Of a stretch of DNA of 64,000 bases, positions 33,162 to 45,560 are shown piece by piece. Position 1 is the first letter of the stretch; each line of letters opens with the position of its first letter. The translations under genes and the position numbers were made by a program. The DNA is from Dipteris shenzhenensis. Lineage: Eukaryota > Polypodiophyta > Polypodiopsida > Gleicheniales. The stretch is from assembly GCA_047967505.1 (NCBI GenBank), contig CM106538.1; one strand, given 5' to 3'. Under the pieces are notes generated by a model. That model searched no databases. It worked only from the letters and a program-made list of their open reading frames with translations, and was not told where the DNA came from.

Positions 33162-33671
33162 ATCTTAGGTGAACGTACAATGCCAGAGTATGATGATGAT
33201 ATAGGAGATCAACTCGGTATAGAGTTGGAGATAGACTTGTTTGGCAGGTAGGACTTGGCTCAGGATGAAGCCATTGATGTAAATGCTCTTGATTGATTTT
33301 TTTCATTTCAAACTTGGACATGAATATATGAGCTTCAAACTTGATGTACATGCTCTTGTATTTCTATTCTTTTAAAGGATCAAAGATGTATGAAAAGAAT
33401 TTTTTTTTCATTAGGAAACACTCTCTATTAAAGAATGGTATGGGAAGAAACACTCTCTAGAAAAGGTCGGTATAGGAAAGCATCTGAGAGTCGGTATATA
33501 CTGATCTTTTACACTTCTATCAAAGGTCGGTATATACCAACCATTAACAAGTCTATGAAATGTCAGTATATACCAACCTTTTTAAACCTATTGTACGTAT
33601 TGATGATTAGTGCACCACGCATGCTAAACATTGGCGCTTAATTGCCGAAACAAGGCCCGTCTGGAGTAGTG
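33162..33671 (+). mobile_element. CACTA-2 inverted arm with terminus
   Basis: After the Copia-2 LTR the tnp2-like tail continues (AGGTGAACGTACAATGCC; GDQLGIELEIDLFG) to a stop near 33250. A subterminal region follows with GGTCGGTATATACC motifs (33460-33580) and the terminus GGCCCGTCTGGAGTAGTG at 33671. It matches the reverse complement of the left end of CACTA-1, so this arm is inverted compared with CACTA-1 and CACTA-3. Confidence 0.85.
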
Positions 33672-34490
33672 TCTTCTTCTTTCTTCTTGTACTCTTTTCC
33701 ACACTTTTGCCTCTCTTTTCCTCTCTATTTCTCTCTTTTCCACTCTTTTCCTCTCTTCTTTTTTTTTTTTTCTAGCACCCTTTCTCGCATTTTTGCACTC
33801 TGCTCGCATTTTTTGCATTCTTTCTGTATTTTTGCATTTTGGCATTCTTTTTTGTATTTCTACACTCTTTTCTTGATTTCCACATTCTTTGTGCACTTTT
33901 GCATTCTTTTTCGCATTTTCGTATTCTTTTTCACATTTTCGCATTCTTTTCCACATTTCTGCGTTTTCTTTGTATTGCAGTCTTTCCCGCATTTCCACAC
34001 TCTTTCTGCATGTCCGCATTCTTTTTTGCATTTCTGCATTGTTTTCTGTATTCTCGTTTTTTTTTTGCATTTCTGCACTCTTCCATATTTTTGCATTCTT
34101 TTTCACATTTTTGCATTCTTTCTGCATTTCCACTCTTCCCCACATTTTTACACTCTCGTTCATATTTCCACATTCTTTCTCTCTTTCTCGCATTCTTTCC
34201 ACATTTTGTCACTTTTTCCCGCATTTCTGCACTCTTTTTCACATTCCTTTTTGCATTTTTGCGTTGTCTTTCGCATTTCTACATTCTTTTTGCATTTTTG
34301 CACTCTTTTTCATATTTTTTGGATTCTTGTATTCTTTTTCTCTCTTTCTCTTCTCCTCTCCACTACTCTTTTTTGCATTCTCTTCTTCTCCTCTCCTCTT
34401 TTCTCATCTCCCCTCTCTTCTTTGTTTCTCTTTTTATTTTCAAATTAATTAGCTTTTTTGCATTTCTGCAGTTTAATTCATGCAACTTTC
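33672..34490. repeat. Pyrimidine-rich TTTTGCATTC array
   Basis: Units like TTTTTGCATTTCTGCACTC repeat irregularly for about 0.8 kb upstream of the tnpA-like start. The long Phe/His/Ser/Leu frames here are composition artefacts. Confidence 0.9.
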
Positions 34491-34525
34491 TTTTTTTGTT
34501 TGGGTTTGTGTTTTATTTATTCAGC

Positions 34526-36143
34526 ATGGACTCACATCGCACATCTTTCATGTTGGAGCAGTCCAAGAGCTTTAGGGGAGGCCATGACCTCCTGAGTCCC
34601 AAGGACTTCGTAGCTCTGTGACTCCAGCTGACTTGGAGAGATACGACCATCTTATCCAATCTCATATGACCTCAATTAGGGACTTTCCTAGCACATCGGG
34701 CCTTCCCAGTGTTGTAGCATCAGCATTGTCTACCCGATAGGTGTCGCCTATCACATTTAGTGCTACAGCATCAGCATTGTCTACCAAACAGGCTTCGTCT
34801 ATCACATGTATTTAGTCAGGCATCATCCCCTAGGGGATGACGTTCTGCCTCTAGGAAGATTAAGAAGGGTACTTGTGGTGGTGGAGGTATCGCCGTAGAT
34901 GTGGATGAGACAGCATAGCTTGACACTAGCCCCCTCTCCATCCCTTGCTCTCTACCACCCCTCACTCCATCACCCCTTGCTCCATCACCCCTTGCTCCAC
35001 CACCCCTACTACACCACTTGCCCTAGCAAGACTAGGAGGGGCTTTTGTTGTGGTGGGAGTGAAGACATAGATGAGTCTGCACATTCTTGCCTCCCCCACC
35101 ACGATGAGACACAACTTGATACTGGACCGTTGCCTCCTCGCTCCACCACCCCTGCCTCCACCCCTTCTTGGTCCACCTAGGTGGATCTACCACCCCATGC
35201 TCCATTGCCACTCCTACCTCACACCTTCCATGGATACCAGAGCATATCAACCCCGAGGATGTCTCATACACTCTCAATCGATTGGGACAGATCATTGAGG
35301 ATAAGAGGGGGAAATAAGTGATTGCTCACATGAGGTGCCTAATGTTTGTATATTTTCGCAACAATATCTTCCGAGGCTAGTGCAATCAGAGTGAGGCAAG
35401 GAAGGAGGATTTGGTACATGAGCTCAAGAGGGAATTCCCAAACCCCATAGGTTATGAGTTTAATGCTGATTACATGAAATATCACAGGAGCATATGTCTT
35501 TGACATCGTCAGTTGGAGATAAGAGATAGGCTGAAGGTTGGACGGAGTAAGCCTTCGTGTGACGGCGTGATGGCTGGACACCATAGGAACTCACACCTCG
35601 GGACTGGTGGAAGGGTAGGCTATAAGGCATGGGTGGTAAGTCTATTTCTCTTATACTTAATGTTTTGTTTGTTTACTTTTCCATATATGGCACTTCATCT
35701 AAGTCTCTAAATTTGGGTCCGTAGGAAATTTGTGATTGGCCATCCTTCTGTAGATGTGGAGTGTAGGTACGCATGGTAAGTAGGGGCGAGGCCAGTTTTC
35801 CAAGAGCTGGAGCATCAGGGATACAAGATCAATTCGGTTGTGGTGGCTTCATGGCATGTGAGTCTACTCCAATCATCATTGTTTTCAAGCATGTTTGATC
35901 ATACCATTGATTTTACAACTAAGTTCTAATCTTATTTTTTTAATTGTTTTATTCTTAGGGTGGCCATGTGGAAACCCCAAGTGATACAAAGGAGGAGGAG
36001 CTTGCAGGTGGAGACGCAAGGAAGAGAGAGGAAGCCGAAGGATCAGGTAGAGGCGGAGAGGTCGAGGGATCAGGTAGAGGCTGAGAGGTTGAGGGATCAG
36101 GCAGAGGTGGGGATGAGATTCTAGTGATTCGGAGTCAGATTAG
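34526..36143 (+). pseudogene. CACTA-2 tnpA-like gene
   Basis: The start ATG (34526) follows an acceptor (TTTATTCAG). An early stop occurs at about 34619-34621. Shared features with CACTA-1 and -3 follow: short Cys/Gly repeats (34840-35100), NRLGQIIEDKRG (about 35270), ELKREFPNPIGYEFNADYMK (about 35440), and GHHRNSHLGTGGR before a GTAAGT donor at 35635. Exon 2 is 35725-35857 and exon 3 starts at 35959 with an acidic Glu-rich tail, TAG at 36141-36143. Several stops make it non-functional. Confidence 0.68.
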
Positions 36144-36384
36144 TGATAGTTTTGCCATTTTGTATTTAGCATACCTTTGGCAATTTTGTCATTTTGTATC
36201 TCATCTTCAAAATTTATACTACCCTCTTCCAAAGGAAAATTTGTAATAAGATGTGATGATTTGAGATTTTTAGGAAATTTTGCATGGGCATGTTGTAACT
36301 CTTTCCTTTTTAATAAAATACATACAATAGTGGGGGAGAATGCGGCTGAAACAAGCCTTATTTTGCCCCATAATTGTTTTAAAA

Positions 36385-36540
36385 AGCTTCTGTAAAGTGT
36401 CGATATATACCGATGCTTTATTAGTGTCGGTATGTACAAATTCTTATAAGTGTTGGTATATACCAATGCTCATTTAGCGACACATATACTGATGCTTTGC
36501 GCTCACAAAAAAAAAAGTGTTATTTCCATCGGTATTAGTA
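36385..36540. repeat. CACTA-2 right subterminal repeats
   Basis: Copies of GTCGATATATACCGATG and GTTGGTATATACCAATG near the right terminus, a palindromic GGTATATACC core. Confidence 0.8.
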
Positions 36541-36567
36541 TCAAAAGCTGACCAATGCCTTGTAGTG

Positions 36568-37715
36568 AGATTGGGATAGATATAAGCCTAAATTTTTTCT
36601 TGTAATACTTTTTAAGGGTAAAAAGTGAGCTTAATGTAAATGGAAAACTCCTCGAGCTCATTCTAGGAGGGAGCGCCAAAATTATAAACCAAATATAATC
36701 CCTCTAAACATCCATTGATATTTGATATACCAGCAAACATTTCAGTAGTAATTTTGATTCTTCTTTGGCAGTGGTATTTGCTACATTTGTTTCAAAGCTT
36801 TCACTCTTTGAATTTCAATAAAACAATGTATTCTCTATCATTAAAAGCCATTGAAAATGGTGCAGATGGTAGTATTACCATGCAAATGTTTAATTTGGAG
36901 CTACATCACTATTTACATTGAACATAACCTAGTGGGGAGGATTACAAATTTGGGCTTTCATGAAGCCACTAATTCCTTCTTTAGTTTCATAAATGGAGAT
37001 TGCATTTGGGGTGAATTTTTGTTAGTCAAGCTTGACTTCCTAAGTTTGGCCTATGACATTTGCACTAGATTCAAGAATTACTTACACTTGAAGATGTTTG
37101 ACACTAAATGTTTCATCCTTTGGCCAATGCCTTCATAGCAAGGCTATAATGGTTTCACCAAGTTGGTTTATTTCCCCCCCTTTTTTTAATGCGAGTATAT
37201 AATTAGTGCTCCCATTGGCTCCATGCCATTACACCTCATATATTATGTCTATCCCTCATGTGCGTATCCATTTGATCTTTTGCCCCACGAGTCACAACAA
37301 TTCGAGCTTTGTGCCTTCAAATGTGGATAGAGAAGCGAGTTTTCCCAAAGCATCGGCGTATGACCCATAGTGATATCGACCGAGAACCTCTCAAATTGTC
37401 GTGCAGGTTTTCCAAGAGTGCACCCACCATAGGAATGAGCACGAAAGTCCATTTCCAAAAGCTTGGCTAAGCACGCCCAATGCTCAACGTCGTCTACTGC
37501 AAGGGAGGACCTCTGAGCTAGATGGCGTGTGAAAGGGATTAGGCTGTAGAAGACGGCTGACCACTAAGCTAGATAGAAGATGGCTGATCCGTCTGGACAT
37601 AAGAGAATTGACATAGGACATAGGTAGGGTGGAGCAGATGGCGTACGAAAGGGATCATCTTTGGTTTGAACTATAGAAAAAACCGGCACTCAAAACAAAA
37701 GAGAGAGGAGTACGC
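36568..37715. other. Intergenic, no gene recognised
   Basis: AT-rich up to about 37150, then ordinary sequence with two copies of GATGGCGTGTGAAAGGGAT-like DNA (37520 and 37640). Short open frames here match nothing I recognise. Confidence 0.45.
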
Positions 37716-37723
37716 TATAAAAG
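37716..37723 (+). promoter_or_regulatory. TATA box of the GDSL gene
   Basis: TATAAAAG lies about 305 bp upstream of the chosen start codon with no intervening gene. The implied leader contains the repeats at 37830-37965. Confidence 0.6.
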
Positions 37724-37829
37724 AAGGATGAGTGTTCTCAGTATTCATGCCCTGTTTGATGAGTATGTAGTAGGATGATGATTCAGCCATAGTTAGAAGC
37801 GCATGATCAATTTTGACGCCTATGAAGCT

Positions 37830-37965
37830 TTAGCAGAAGATGATCAGGATTGACTCTTAATTAATTTCAGCTAGCAGGAGATGATCACGATCATATCGAC
37901 TCCTGATTTTAAGCTAGCAGAAGATGATCACCGATGATGATCAGTAGTGACTCCTGGTTCATATT
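37830..37965. repeat. Three-copy ~50-bp repeat in the GDSL leader
   Basis: AGCTAGCAGAAGATGATCA and a following GACTCCTG-type segment occur three times just upstream of the start codon. Confidence 0.75.
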
Positions 37966-38028
37966 GGCAAACGTTTGAACACAGTACAACAATACAGGAG
38001 TTCATTTTTAACCCGCCATTCGATATCA

Positions 38029-38655
38029 ATGACACCTATGTTCAGTATGGCTGGTAGCCTAATTCAAGCACTTCAGTTCATCGTCCTGATGAGCTCGGCC
38101 GTTCTCTCCTGCAGGGGCAGCTCGGATCTCCCTATCAATACCTCTGCACTCATTTTCTTCGGCGACTCTATCTTAGATACGGGCAACAACGACTACTTGA
38201 ATACTATCGCCAGCGCTGATCACTATCCTTATGGCGTAGATTTACCTCAGGGTCTTGCAACTGGACGCTGGTCGAATGGCTTGATAATTCCAGATATGCT
38301 AGGTAACGTTTGTCTGTTCTAAACATCATGTAGGGACTCCCAAGTTACAAGTTGATTCTGTTTAACGTTAATTAGTTTGTGTGCGCCAAACATTGCTGTT
38401 AGTTTTTACCACTTATACGTTTGGTTCTTACAATTTCAGCCGAATCCCTCGGCTTAGCTTCTCCCTTACCGTACTTGGATCCTAATGCTAGCGGCCCGGC
38501 AATTCTATCTGGCATTAACTTGGCATCAGGAGGGTCGGGATTGCTGAATTACACCCTCCAAGGCCAGGTCTGTGGATTATTAAATTATCGTTGCTCTTTC
38601 TTGAAGAATCCGAAGTATTCAGCGTCTCCTCTTGGTGCTTGCGTGAGCTTTTGAA

Positions 38656-38688
<33 letters not shown>

Positions 38689-39714
38689 CTATTTTTCCAA
38701 ATGATGTAACGCGGAGGAACGCCATGCGCAGAAAGTAGTGCCTCTATCGGAACAGATGGTTTGGTACGCAAACTACCGAGATGAACTGGAACGGATGCTA
38801 GGCACAACAGGAGCTGTCACTGTTTTATCCAGTGCCTTCCATGTAATAAGCTCAGGAACCAACGACTACATTGGGAGCTATTATTTCGATCCCGTCATGC
38901 AAGCAAAGTACAACATCAGCGAATTTCGAGCTCTGCTACTGCAAAGCTACCACGACAATCTGAAGGTAATTTAGACAGCCTGCCAAACTGCCGAAAACCT
39001 TGAGTTCTAATTTCCGAGCTCCCCTTTCCTTTTAAGAAAACACGTTGGGGCGGGTTGTTCTCAGGAGCTCTACAATGTAGGAGGAAGAAACGTAGCAATT
39101 GTGGGGATACCGCCTATGGGGTGTATACCCATCCTAATGAGCCTTTTCAACGGTAGCAAAGGATGTTCTGACGACCTCAATTCAGAGGCGCAAGCATTTA
39201 ATGAAGGGCTTCAATCTTTATTGTCCACTCTGGGTTCTATTTTGGAGGGTTTCAAATTGGCCTACGTTGACAGCTATGATACGGCACTTCAGATTCTTCA
39301 ACGACCTGAACACTACGGTTTGTCCACTATTATTAATCTGTGTTCGCAGCTTAATGTGAGCGAAATCGATGAGCGTAAATTGCTTTCTGCAAGCCGCACA
39401 ATACTATGGATGTGGTCCTCAAAGTCGATGGACCAAATTAATGATATTAGAGAGATTAAGATGAGCTGTAAATGTTTTGAACCAAAAACTGACTAAACGG
39501 GTGCTGTGTTGGGGACGCAATAGGATTCAAGGAGACCACCAGAGGCTGCTGCGGTGACGGAATTTTGGCTGTTGGGCCGACGTGCCTATATCTTTCACCG
39601 ACGTGCACAAACAGAAGCGAGTACTTCTACTTCGACGGCGTTCATCCAACGCAACGTGTGTATGAGATTGTGGCAAGCGAGCTATTTCTTGGAAAGGTGA
39701 CCAAGCGATTTTGA
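38029..39714 (+). CDS. GDSL esterase/lipase, secreted, five exons
   Basis: Exons are 38029-38302, 38440-38567, 38732-38965, 39065-39317 and 39524-39714. All introns are GT-AG, phases are compatible, and the total is 1080 nt (359 residues plus stop), the normal family length. Residues 1-30 form a hydrophobic signal peptide. Block I is FFGDSILDTGNNDY with catalytic Ser47. INLASGGSGLL supplies the Gly block, SSGTNDYIG the Asn block, and YFDGVHPT near the end the catalytic Asp and His. VGIPPMGCIP is the usual middle segment. GDSL enzymes hydrolyse ester bonds of lipids, cutin or wall polymers, generally outside the cell; the substrate cannot be told here. The start is the first ATG before the signal peptide; 38038 is an alternative. 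No stop or frameshift is seen. It is the only complete host gene in the window. Confidence 0.93.
38652..38692. repeat. (CT)n microsatellite in GDSL intron 2
   Basis: About 40 bp of CT repeats lie within intron 2, well before the acceptor at 38731. Confidence 0.9.
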
Positions 39715-39843
39715 AGTCTCTCCTCGACAACGTCGCCGTACGGAGAAACCTATCTTATTCACACCGAAAAACGGCCTGTCGACGGACCCTTTAAAGTTTA
39801 ATTGTAAATAACCTCTATTCCAAAAAAATATCTTTTTTCAACC

Positions 39844-39849
39844 AATAAA
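39844..39849 (+). terminator. Poly(A) signal of the GDSL gene
   Basis: AATAAA is found 130 bp after the stop codon. Confidence 0.55.
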
Positions 39850-42179
39850 AAAACCTTCTCCATCATCATTTACATATACATTTTACATTTTGAAAAACCA
39901 TCTATGAGCCATCTCCCGCACCCCATATTGGCCCCATAGTGATGTTGTATATATGTATATGTATACATCGGAATCCCGAAAGAGAGATGCCGAGCTTACA
40001 ACAATTCAGCTTACCTCGAGTCGGTCCCTTGTTGGATTGGCAAGGAAGTCTTCGGCTCATTGATCCACGAAAGGCTATATGTATGTCTAGCATGGCCAGT
40101 CCTCAATGGCTCCACTATTTTAATCGAGTAATTTTAGGCTTCATTCAACAACTTGCCCTTATTTTAAAGATAGCCGTTTACATCCCATAGCTATGATCAT
40201 TTCACTAAAACAACTTACTAATTATCCAAACCCATTAAATTTTGTATTGTTTTTTGAAAAACAAGACGATAGTAGTAGTATAAGGTAATACATATTCAAA
40301 ATAATCACACAACTACCATGTTGGAACAATCATATCTTGATCCTTGAAGGTTGTCTAGATTCTTGTGCATTCTTTGCATGAATCGTTAATTAGACAATCC
40401 AAATTTTCTAAGTTAAATATTTTACAAGATACACCAAGGTATGACATTCAAACAATAAATATAGAAGACTTGCATCCTAACTTACCTAGCTAGATAGCAT
40501 CAACCCAATCCTTTATGGCTCTTTTGGCATGTATGTAGGTTCCATGGATGGTTGCAAAGATGAAGCCATGGCAATGTTTCTAGGAAAAAATAGAAAGGAA
40601 AATTGAGTAAACATGGAAATAAATATGAGCCACACATACATGAAGTAATTGCAAAGAACTACTCATTTGTACAAAAATTTATGAATACAAGGAATCATAC
40701 TTCCAATGTACCACCACTTTCAAACCTCTATCAAGAGCCACACCTTCGATTGTATTACTTCATCCTCAATGATTCTATGATGAGCATGTAGCTTGCTCAA
40801 GATGTCTTTCATATTGGTACACTCAAGAGGACTTTCCTTTGTCAGAATTCTTTGACATTTATCTAAGAAATCTACTGCATATGATTCTTGGGTAGATCCA
40901 CCTTACACACCTATAGCATAATCAATGAAGGACTTGGATGTTTCTCCAAACTCCCAACCTAGGGTGTACTAGCCATGGGTTCCTTGCTTGTAGACATGTG
41001 CATGTATGATAAAGCTCCTCAGTAAACCAAGGAGATTTATTTAGAAAAGCATACATAGGATCATGAATGTCTTATTAGAAGCTATACTTATATATTAACA
41101 TAAAATCTCTATAAAATACTAGCAAAAGTCTTCCAAGCTCTTTTAGTTTCACAACATACAAAATATCATATGGTTCTTAGACTATATATTTTCTTTGAGA
41201 TTTTGAAAGAAAAGATGTAGATCTTGGGAAAATGTAAAAGTTCAGCTCAAAACATTCAAATCCTAGTAAATGTTTCAAATTTTTATTTTTATTGGGATAT
41301 TGAAGCTTTCTATACCAATATAAAAGTTTCACTTCTTTGCTAACATAACTTTGAAAAATCATCCATGCATAAGATCTTGCATCAATCATCTCATGATCCA
41401 ATGTAAAGGCTTTCCCTAGTCGATGACCCCTACCCACATAGATTCACCATGGAGTCCTTGCTTATAGTGGACATGCACGTGTCTAATTAGGTTCTTTTGA
41501 AAACCAAAGAAATTTATTCGGGGAATCATACATAGGATCCTACAATAGTGAACTTTCCATTGTATGTAAAGACTTTTCCCAGGATGATTCCTACACAATA
41601 GATTCACCATCATCCTAAAGTTGAGTATGCAGTTACATGCATTCCAGTCTATGTGCATAAAACATTATCAGTGCACCTCTTTCGATTAACTAATAATCTA
41701 TGATCCCTACCTACACGGATTCACTATCAGTCATGAAATTATAGCATGTAGTTACATCCCAGTTACATGCATTCAAGCATGTGTGTGTAACATGTCATGA
41801 TGAGTGTACATCTTTCAAGACATTAATAATCATTCTAGCACTGGGGAATGATTATTGACCAAATAGTCTTGCATATGATTAGGTAATAGGAGACTTCCAA
41901 TCCATGCAAGACTTCTATTAGTGAGATGATTTTATCCAAGTGGAATAAAACCCAAAGTATGGAGGAAGACTCATGAACATACTGCAAATATTTTCTCCAT
42001 TTGGCATTAACATAGGGATTGACAACCCATGGCTCCTTGTCATGTGTAAACTTGGGGAAGTGCACTCATAAATATGTAATCATAGCACGTGGGTTCAATA
42101 GAAGGAGTTTTTTAAATCCACTTTTTACACATCTTTCACATTCATATAAAGGGGTACTCACAGATTGAATAGAAAAAGG
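39850..42179. other. Intergenic with diverged repeats
   Basis: No gene is recognised. Segments near 40985-41060 and 41445-41545 are diverged copies (CCTTGCTT..GACATG, AAACCAA.GA.ATTTATT, CATACATAGGATC). Segments near 41590 and 41708 form a second pair about 118 bp apart (GTTACATGCATTC..G.CT.TGTG). This suggests an old repeat-built element with no coding left. Confidence 0.5.
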
Positions 42180-42194
42180 CACAACAACACAAAG

Positions 42195-42480
42195 CAACTA
42201 TAGACGCGCTTGGTAGACGTGCAAAATAGTGGGCGCGTCTATAGGCGTTGCTCTAGTAGAGAAATTACGGGCGCGTCTATTAGCGCGGCTAAATGCTCGT
42301 CTATTTGCGCGTCAATCACCGCGTTTATTTGCGCGTTAGACCTGAGAAAATATGGGCCCGTCTAACATCCCGTCTATTAGCGCGTCTATTTGCGCGTGTA
42401 TTTGCGCGTTTATTTGCGCGTTTACACTGAGAATCAGACGCGCATTTAGACGCGGGGTTAGACGCGATCCAGAGAATACA
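42195..42480. repeat. CACTA-3 left subterminal GCGCGTCTA array
   Basis: More than a dozen GCGCGTCTAT, GCGCGTTTA and TAGACGCGC units within 300 bp of the left terminus, strikingly GC-rich against AT-rich flanks. Confidence 0.9.
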
Positions 42481-42634
42481 AAAAGTGAGATTTTGGTGTA
42501 CATCATTGCTTTCCAAACATTGCCCATGATTACCAAAGCACATAATTTTTTGCAAGCCCACATATACAAGAATTAAGGGAAATGAGGAGAATGAGACAAT
42601 ATGTAAAATAGTTTTGCCAATATCAATTGTGGGG

Positions 42635-45303
42635 CTACGGTTCAATCTCATCCTCAATGAGATCAACCCTTGCCAAACTATCTACTTCAAAATCCAAACA
42701 AGTGTTTAGATCTACAAATACATTCAACCCACTACTACTTGTGCCACTCATGTGCTCATCGAAATCAAGATCTCCAATGGTAGGCTCGTCCTCACGGGTA
42801 ATGCCGGCCTCAATATCTATATCTCCTATCTCATGATCATCCTCCTCTCTTGTATCACGGTCATCATCACGTCCATGGCCATGATCATCCTCCATACGCT
42901 CCATATTAGTAAATGTACTATACATCACTTTGGAACGTGGCATAATAGGTATGACATGCCACCACCTATTATTATCCACCATTGGTTGATAGACAACCTA
43001 ATTCAAACACAAATACAATCATGTTACTTTTCTTGCATCAAATATTTAAAAGCGAGTATTTTTATGTGTGTGCACAGTACCTGTTCACATTGTTGCGGTA
43101 GTATTAGTGTGTCCTTCCTACTTTGCCAAAACTTTGTGGAGTCAATAGTTACAAAGCCACTTGCATGGCGTTTGATTGTTGCATTAGGGCCTCTTTCCAC
43201 CACGTCCTTAAACCACTTTACATCCAAAACATACACAAAGAAGCGTCGAAAGTCAAGCATAATGATGTCTTGGATTATGCCACAATAATCATCCATGACT
43301 CCATTGGCTCCCTCAAAGCTAGCAATGACGCCGCAATCTTGTGTGTTTCTCTTATCATCAATCCGTTGTGTTCGAAAATGCTTGCCCTCACACCATATAG
43401 CATTGAACATAGTGCACTACACCAAGAAAAAATCAATTAAATAAGCAATCTAAATTATAAAAACCTCCTAACTTATGCATAACATTCTATATACCGACCT
43501 TGCTCATGCATCCCCTAGCATACTCCCATTCTTCCATTGTGATATGCATCCCCTCGTCTTTCTCTGCTTTCTCCATTTCATCAAGTAGCCAATCCACATG
43601 AATATCCTTTGGAAGTGCTCTTAGATGCTGAGGGTATGGCACACGAGATCCGTGGTGTGTACGAAAGAGGGCCCTTTCTTCTTGTCTTCTTGCCTTTGCA
43701 TCCTCGTATCTTGTCACCCATCTTTTCATCACATCACTATTAAGCACGCAAAAGAGGTTGATACTATTACGCAACTCCGTGTCTATTACTTTGTTGCGTC
43801 CTCTTCCTTGAGGCACAATAGAGGTCATCCTTAGGTCTTCATCATCTCTCCATAGTCGTGGGAGAGAGCTATCCACATCAACAAGAAACTCAGAAATATA
43901 TAAAGTGACTCTTGTACCAACCAACCCTCGGCCATGCTACCTTCGGGTCTTGCATTTTGTCTCACGAAGCCCTTCAAGGTCTTCATGAAGCGCTCGAGGA
44001 AGAACAACCATCGTGCATGTATAGTACTGCATATAGCAATCTCATCCACCAAATGCACTATGAGATGTAGTTGGCTTGTGAGAATAGAACGTGGAAATGT
44101 CTCCTCCACTAAACAAACCGCCTCCACTGACATAACTCGAGCATTCTCAAGCGTGGTGGGATCTATTTCCTTTGAGCTCACATACCTCACAAGCTCTCCT
44201 ATCTTGTAAATACAATCTTTCACGTCCTTTGATGCACTACGTGAAATGCTAGTAGGTAGTATGAACTGAACCCGCAAGGAGGTGGTTGATTAGTTGCTTA
44301 TAGCTATTCACAATATGTTGGATGCGAGGGATTATGGGAAAATGTTGCAATACCTTACGAGGCACGTCCAAGGTTTTGAGATCTGCTCTATATCTTGCCT
44401 CTCCACAAGTAGGACACTCTCTTGCATCCTTATGTAGTCCACGAAACAAAACGCAATTGTTGACACATGCATGGATGCGCTTGTAATCTAATCCTCCAAG
44501 AGAGGTCACATGTTGCCTTGCCATATCTCTTGAGGTCGGTAATTTATTCTCCCTTGGAAGCATTTTACACAATAGCCTGCACATGAAGACCATAAATGAG
44601 GAAAAGCATTCGAGTAATTGACCCACGCGCATAATTCATCATGTTTGCAAAATCGACTTTAAATTAAAGCTTACTTGAGTAATGCATTCAAACTTGCATT
44701 GCTCCATCCATAGATGGTTTGCAAGTTTAGTAACTCAAGGGAGGCACGTAGAACAGAGAATGTGCACCCCTCAAACAGTGGAGTCGATGCTGCGGTAAAA
44801 AGATCATCCTGCTCCATGCTATTATCCCTCCCTTGATGGACATATAAATCCCGCACCATATCATCAAACACCTCCTCCTCCACGGCTTCATGAGGTAATG
44901 GTGGAGGGCTACTATCACCATCACTCCATGCATCCGTAACGGTCCCTCCTGAAGATCCCACCTCATATCGCCGACGCTTCGCCTCCTCACGACGGGCATA
45001 GGGTAACATGTGCGGGTGTGGCACTGCATCCTGTATCAAATTAAAACGGGATCATTATAACTCAAACATATGAACACCCATAGGTATCTCAATCAACCTT
45101 AACTTACAAATCCTTACCCTGTTTACGGTCACATCCCATTCTCCATACTTTGAGATATGATTGAGCGTAATCTTGCGTGCACGATACATGTTTCCTCAAC
45201 ATCGATCACACAGACATTTGATTTTTTGCTCCAACCACATTTCGCGATGGTGGATACGGAGGGATTCATCCTCACTGGAGCTGCTTGTTGAAGATGGAGA
45301 CAT
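42635..45303 (-). pseudogene. CACTA-3 tnp2-like gene, DDE core deleted
   Basis: Exon 1 (45303-45118) encodes a transposase-associated-like segment (IKCLCDRC, one TGA stop, HISKYGEW) and ends at GTAAGG. Exon 2 (about 45034-44675) is polar. Exon 3 (from about 44578) gives CKMLPRENKLPTS, YKRIHACVNNCVLFRG, CPTCGEARYR and VPRKVLQHFPIIPRIQ, the tnp2 N-terminal zinc region. At about 44275-44300 it jumps to FILPTSISRS and DUF4218 (VHLVDEIAIC, RWLFFLERFMKTLKGFVRQ, SMAEGWLVQE; 43831-44277). DUF4216 (43024-43410) and, after a phase-0 intron (42998-43080), a WWHVIPIMPRS tail (42635-42997) follow. The catalytic domain that belongs between the N-terminal part and DUF4218 is absent. The retained domains are otherwise well preserved. 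Confidence 0.85.
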
Positions 45304-45359
45304 CCTACAAACAAACAACCCACCAAATTTGCTCTTCTTCAAATGCCTAACTTAAAAAA

Positions 45360-45560
45360 CTCTGTGTCGTGTTTAAATGCCCGTCTATCCTCGCGTTTAC
45401 TGTCGCGTCTATCTGCGCGTCTAAATGCCCGTCTAGTCTGTGTATTTAAATACGCCTCTAGACGTGCTAATAGACGTGCCTATAAACGCGCTTACTCTGT
45501 GTATTTTGACGCGACTATAGACGCGCTAATAGACGCGAGTATACCCGCGACTTTTAAACC
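45360..45560. repeat. CACTA-3 central GACGCG array, part 1
   Basis: Copies of GCGCGTCTA, TAGACGCGC and variants between the two divergent gene starts. Confidence 0.85.

Larger units (their letters stand above)
33672..36567 (+). mobile_element. CACTA-2 right arm
   Basis: It begins directly at the inner terminus with a pyrimidine array, then a tnpA-like gene, subterminal repeats and the right terminus CCTTGTAGTG at 36567. The arm matches the right half of CACTA-1 in layout. Its subterminal motif (GTCGGTATATACC type) is the one seen in the inverted arm, indicating that both arms came from one element. Confidence 0.85.

Noticed and set aside
33642-34621. Overlapping Phe/His/Ser-rich open frames (up to 268 codons)
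   Set aside because: Same artefact from the TTTTGCATTC array.
43420-43435. CACTAC at about 43424 as a possible CACTA terminus
   Set aside because: It lies inside the tnp2-like gene; the true ends with TSD AGG are 42180 and 48597.
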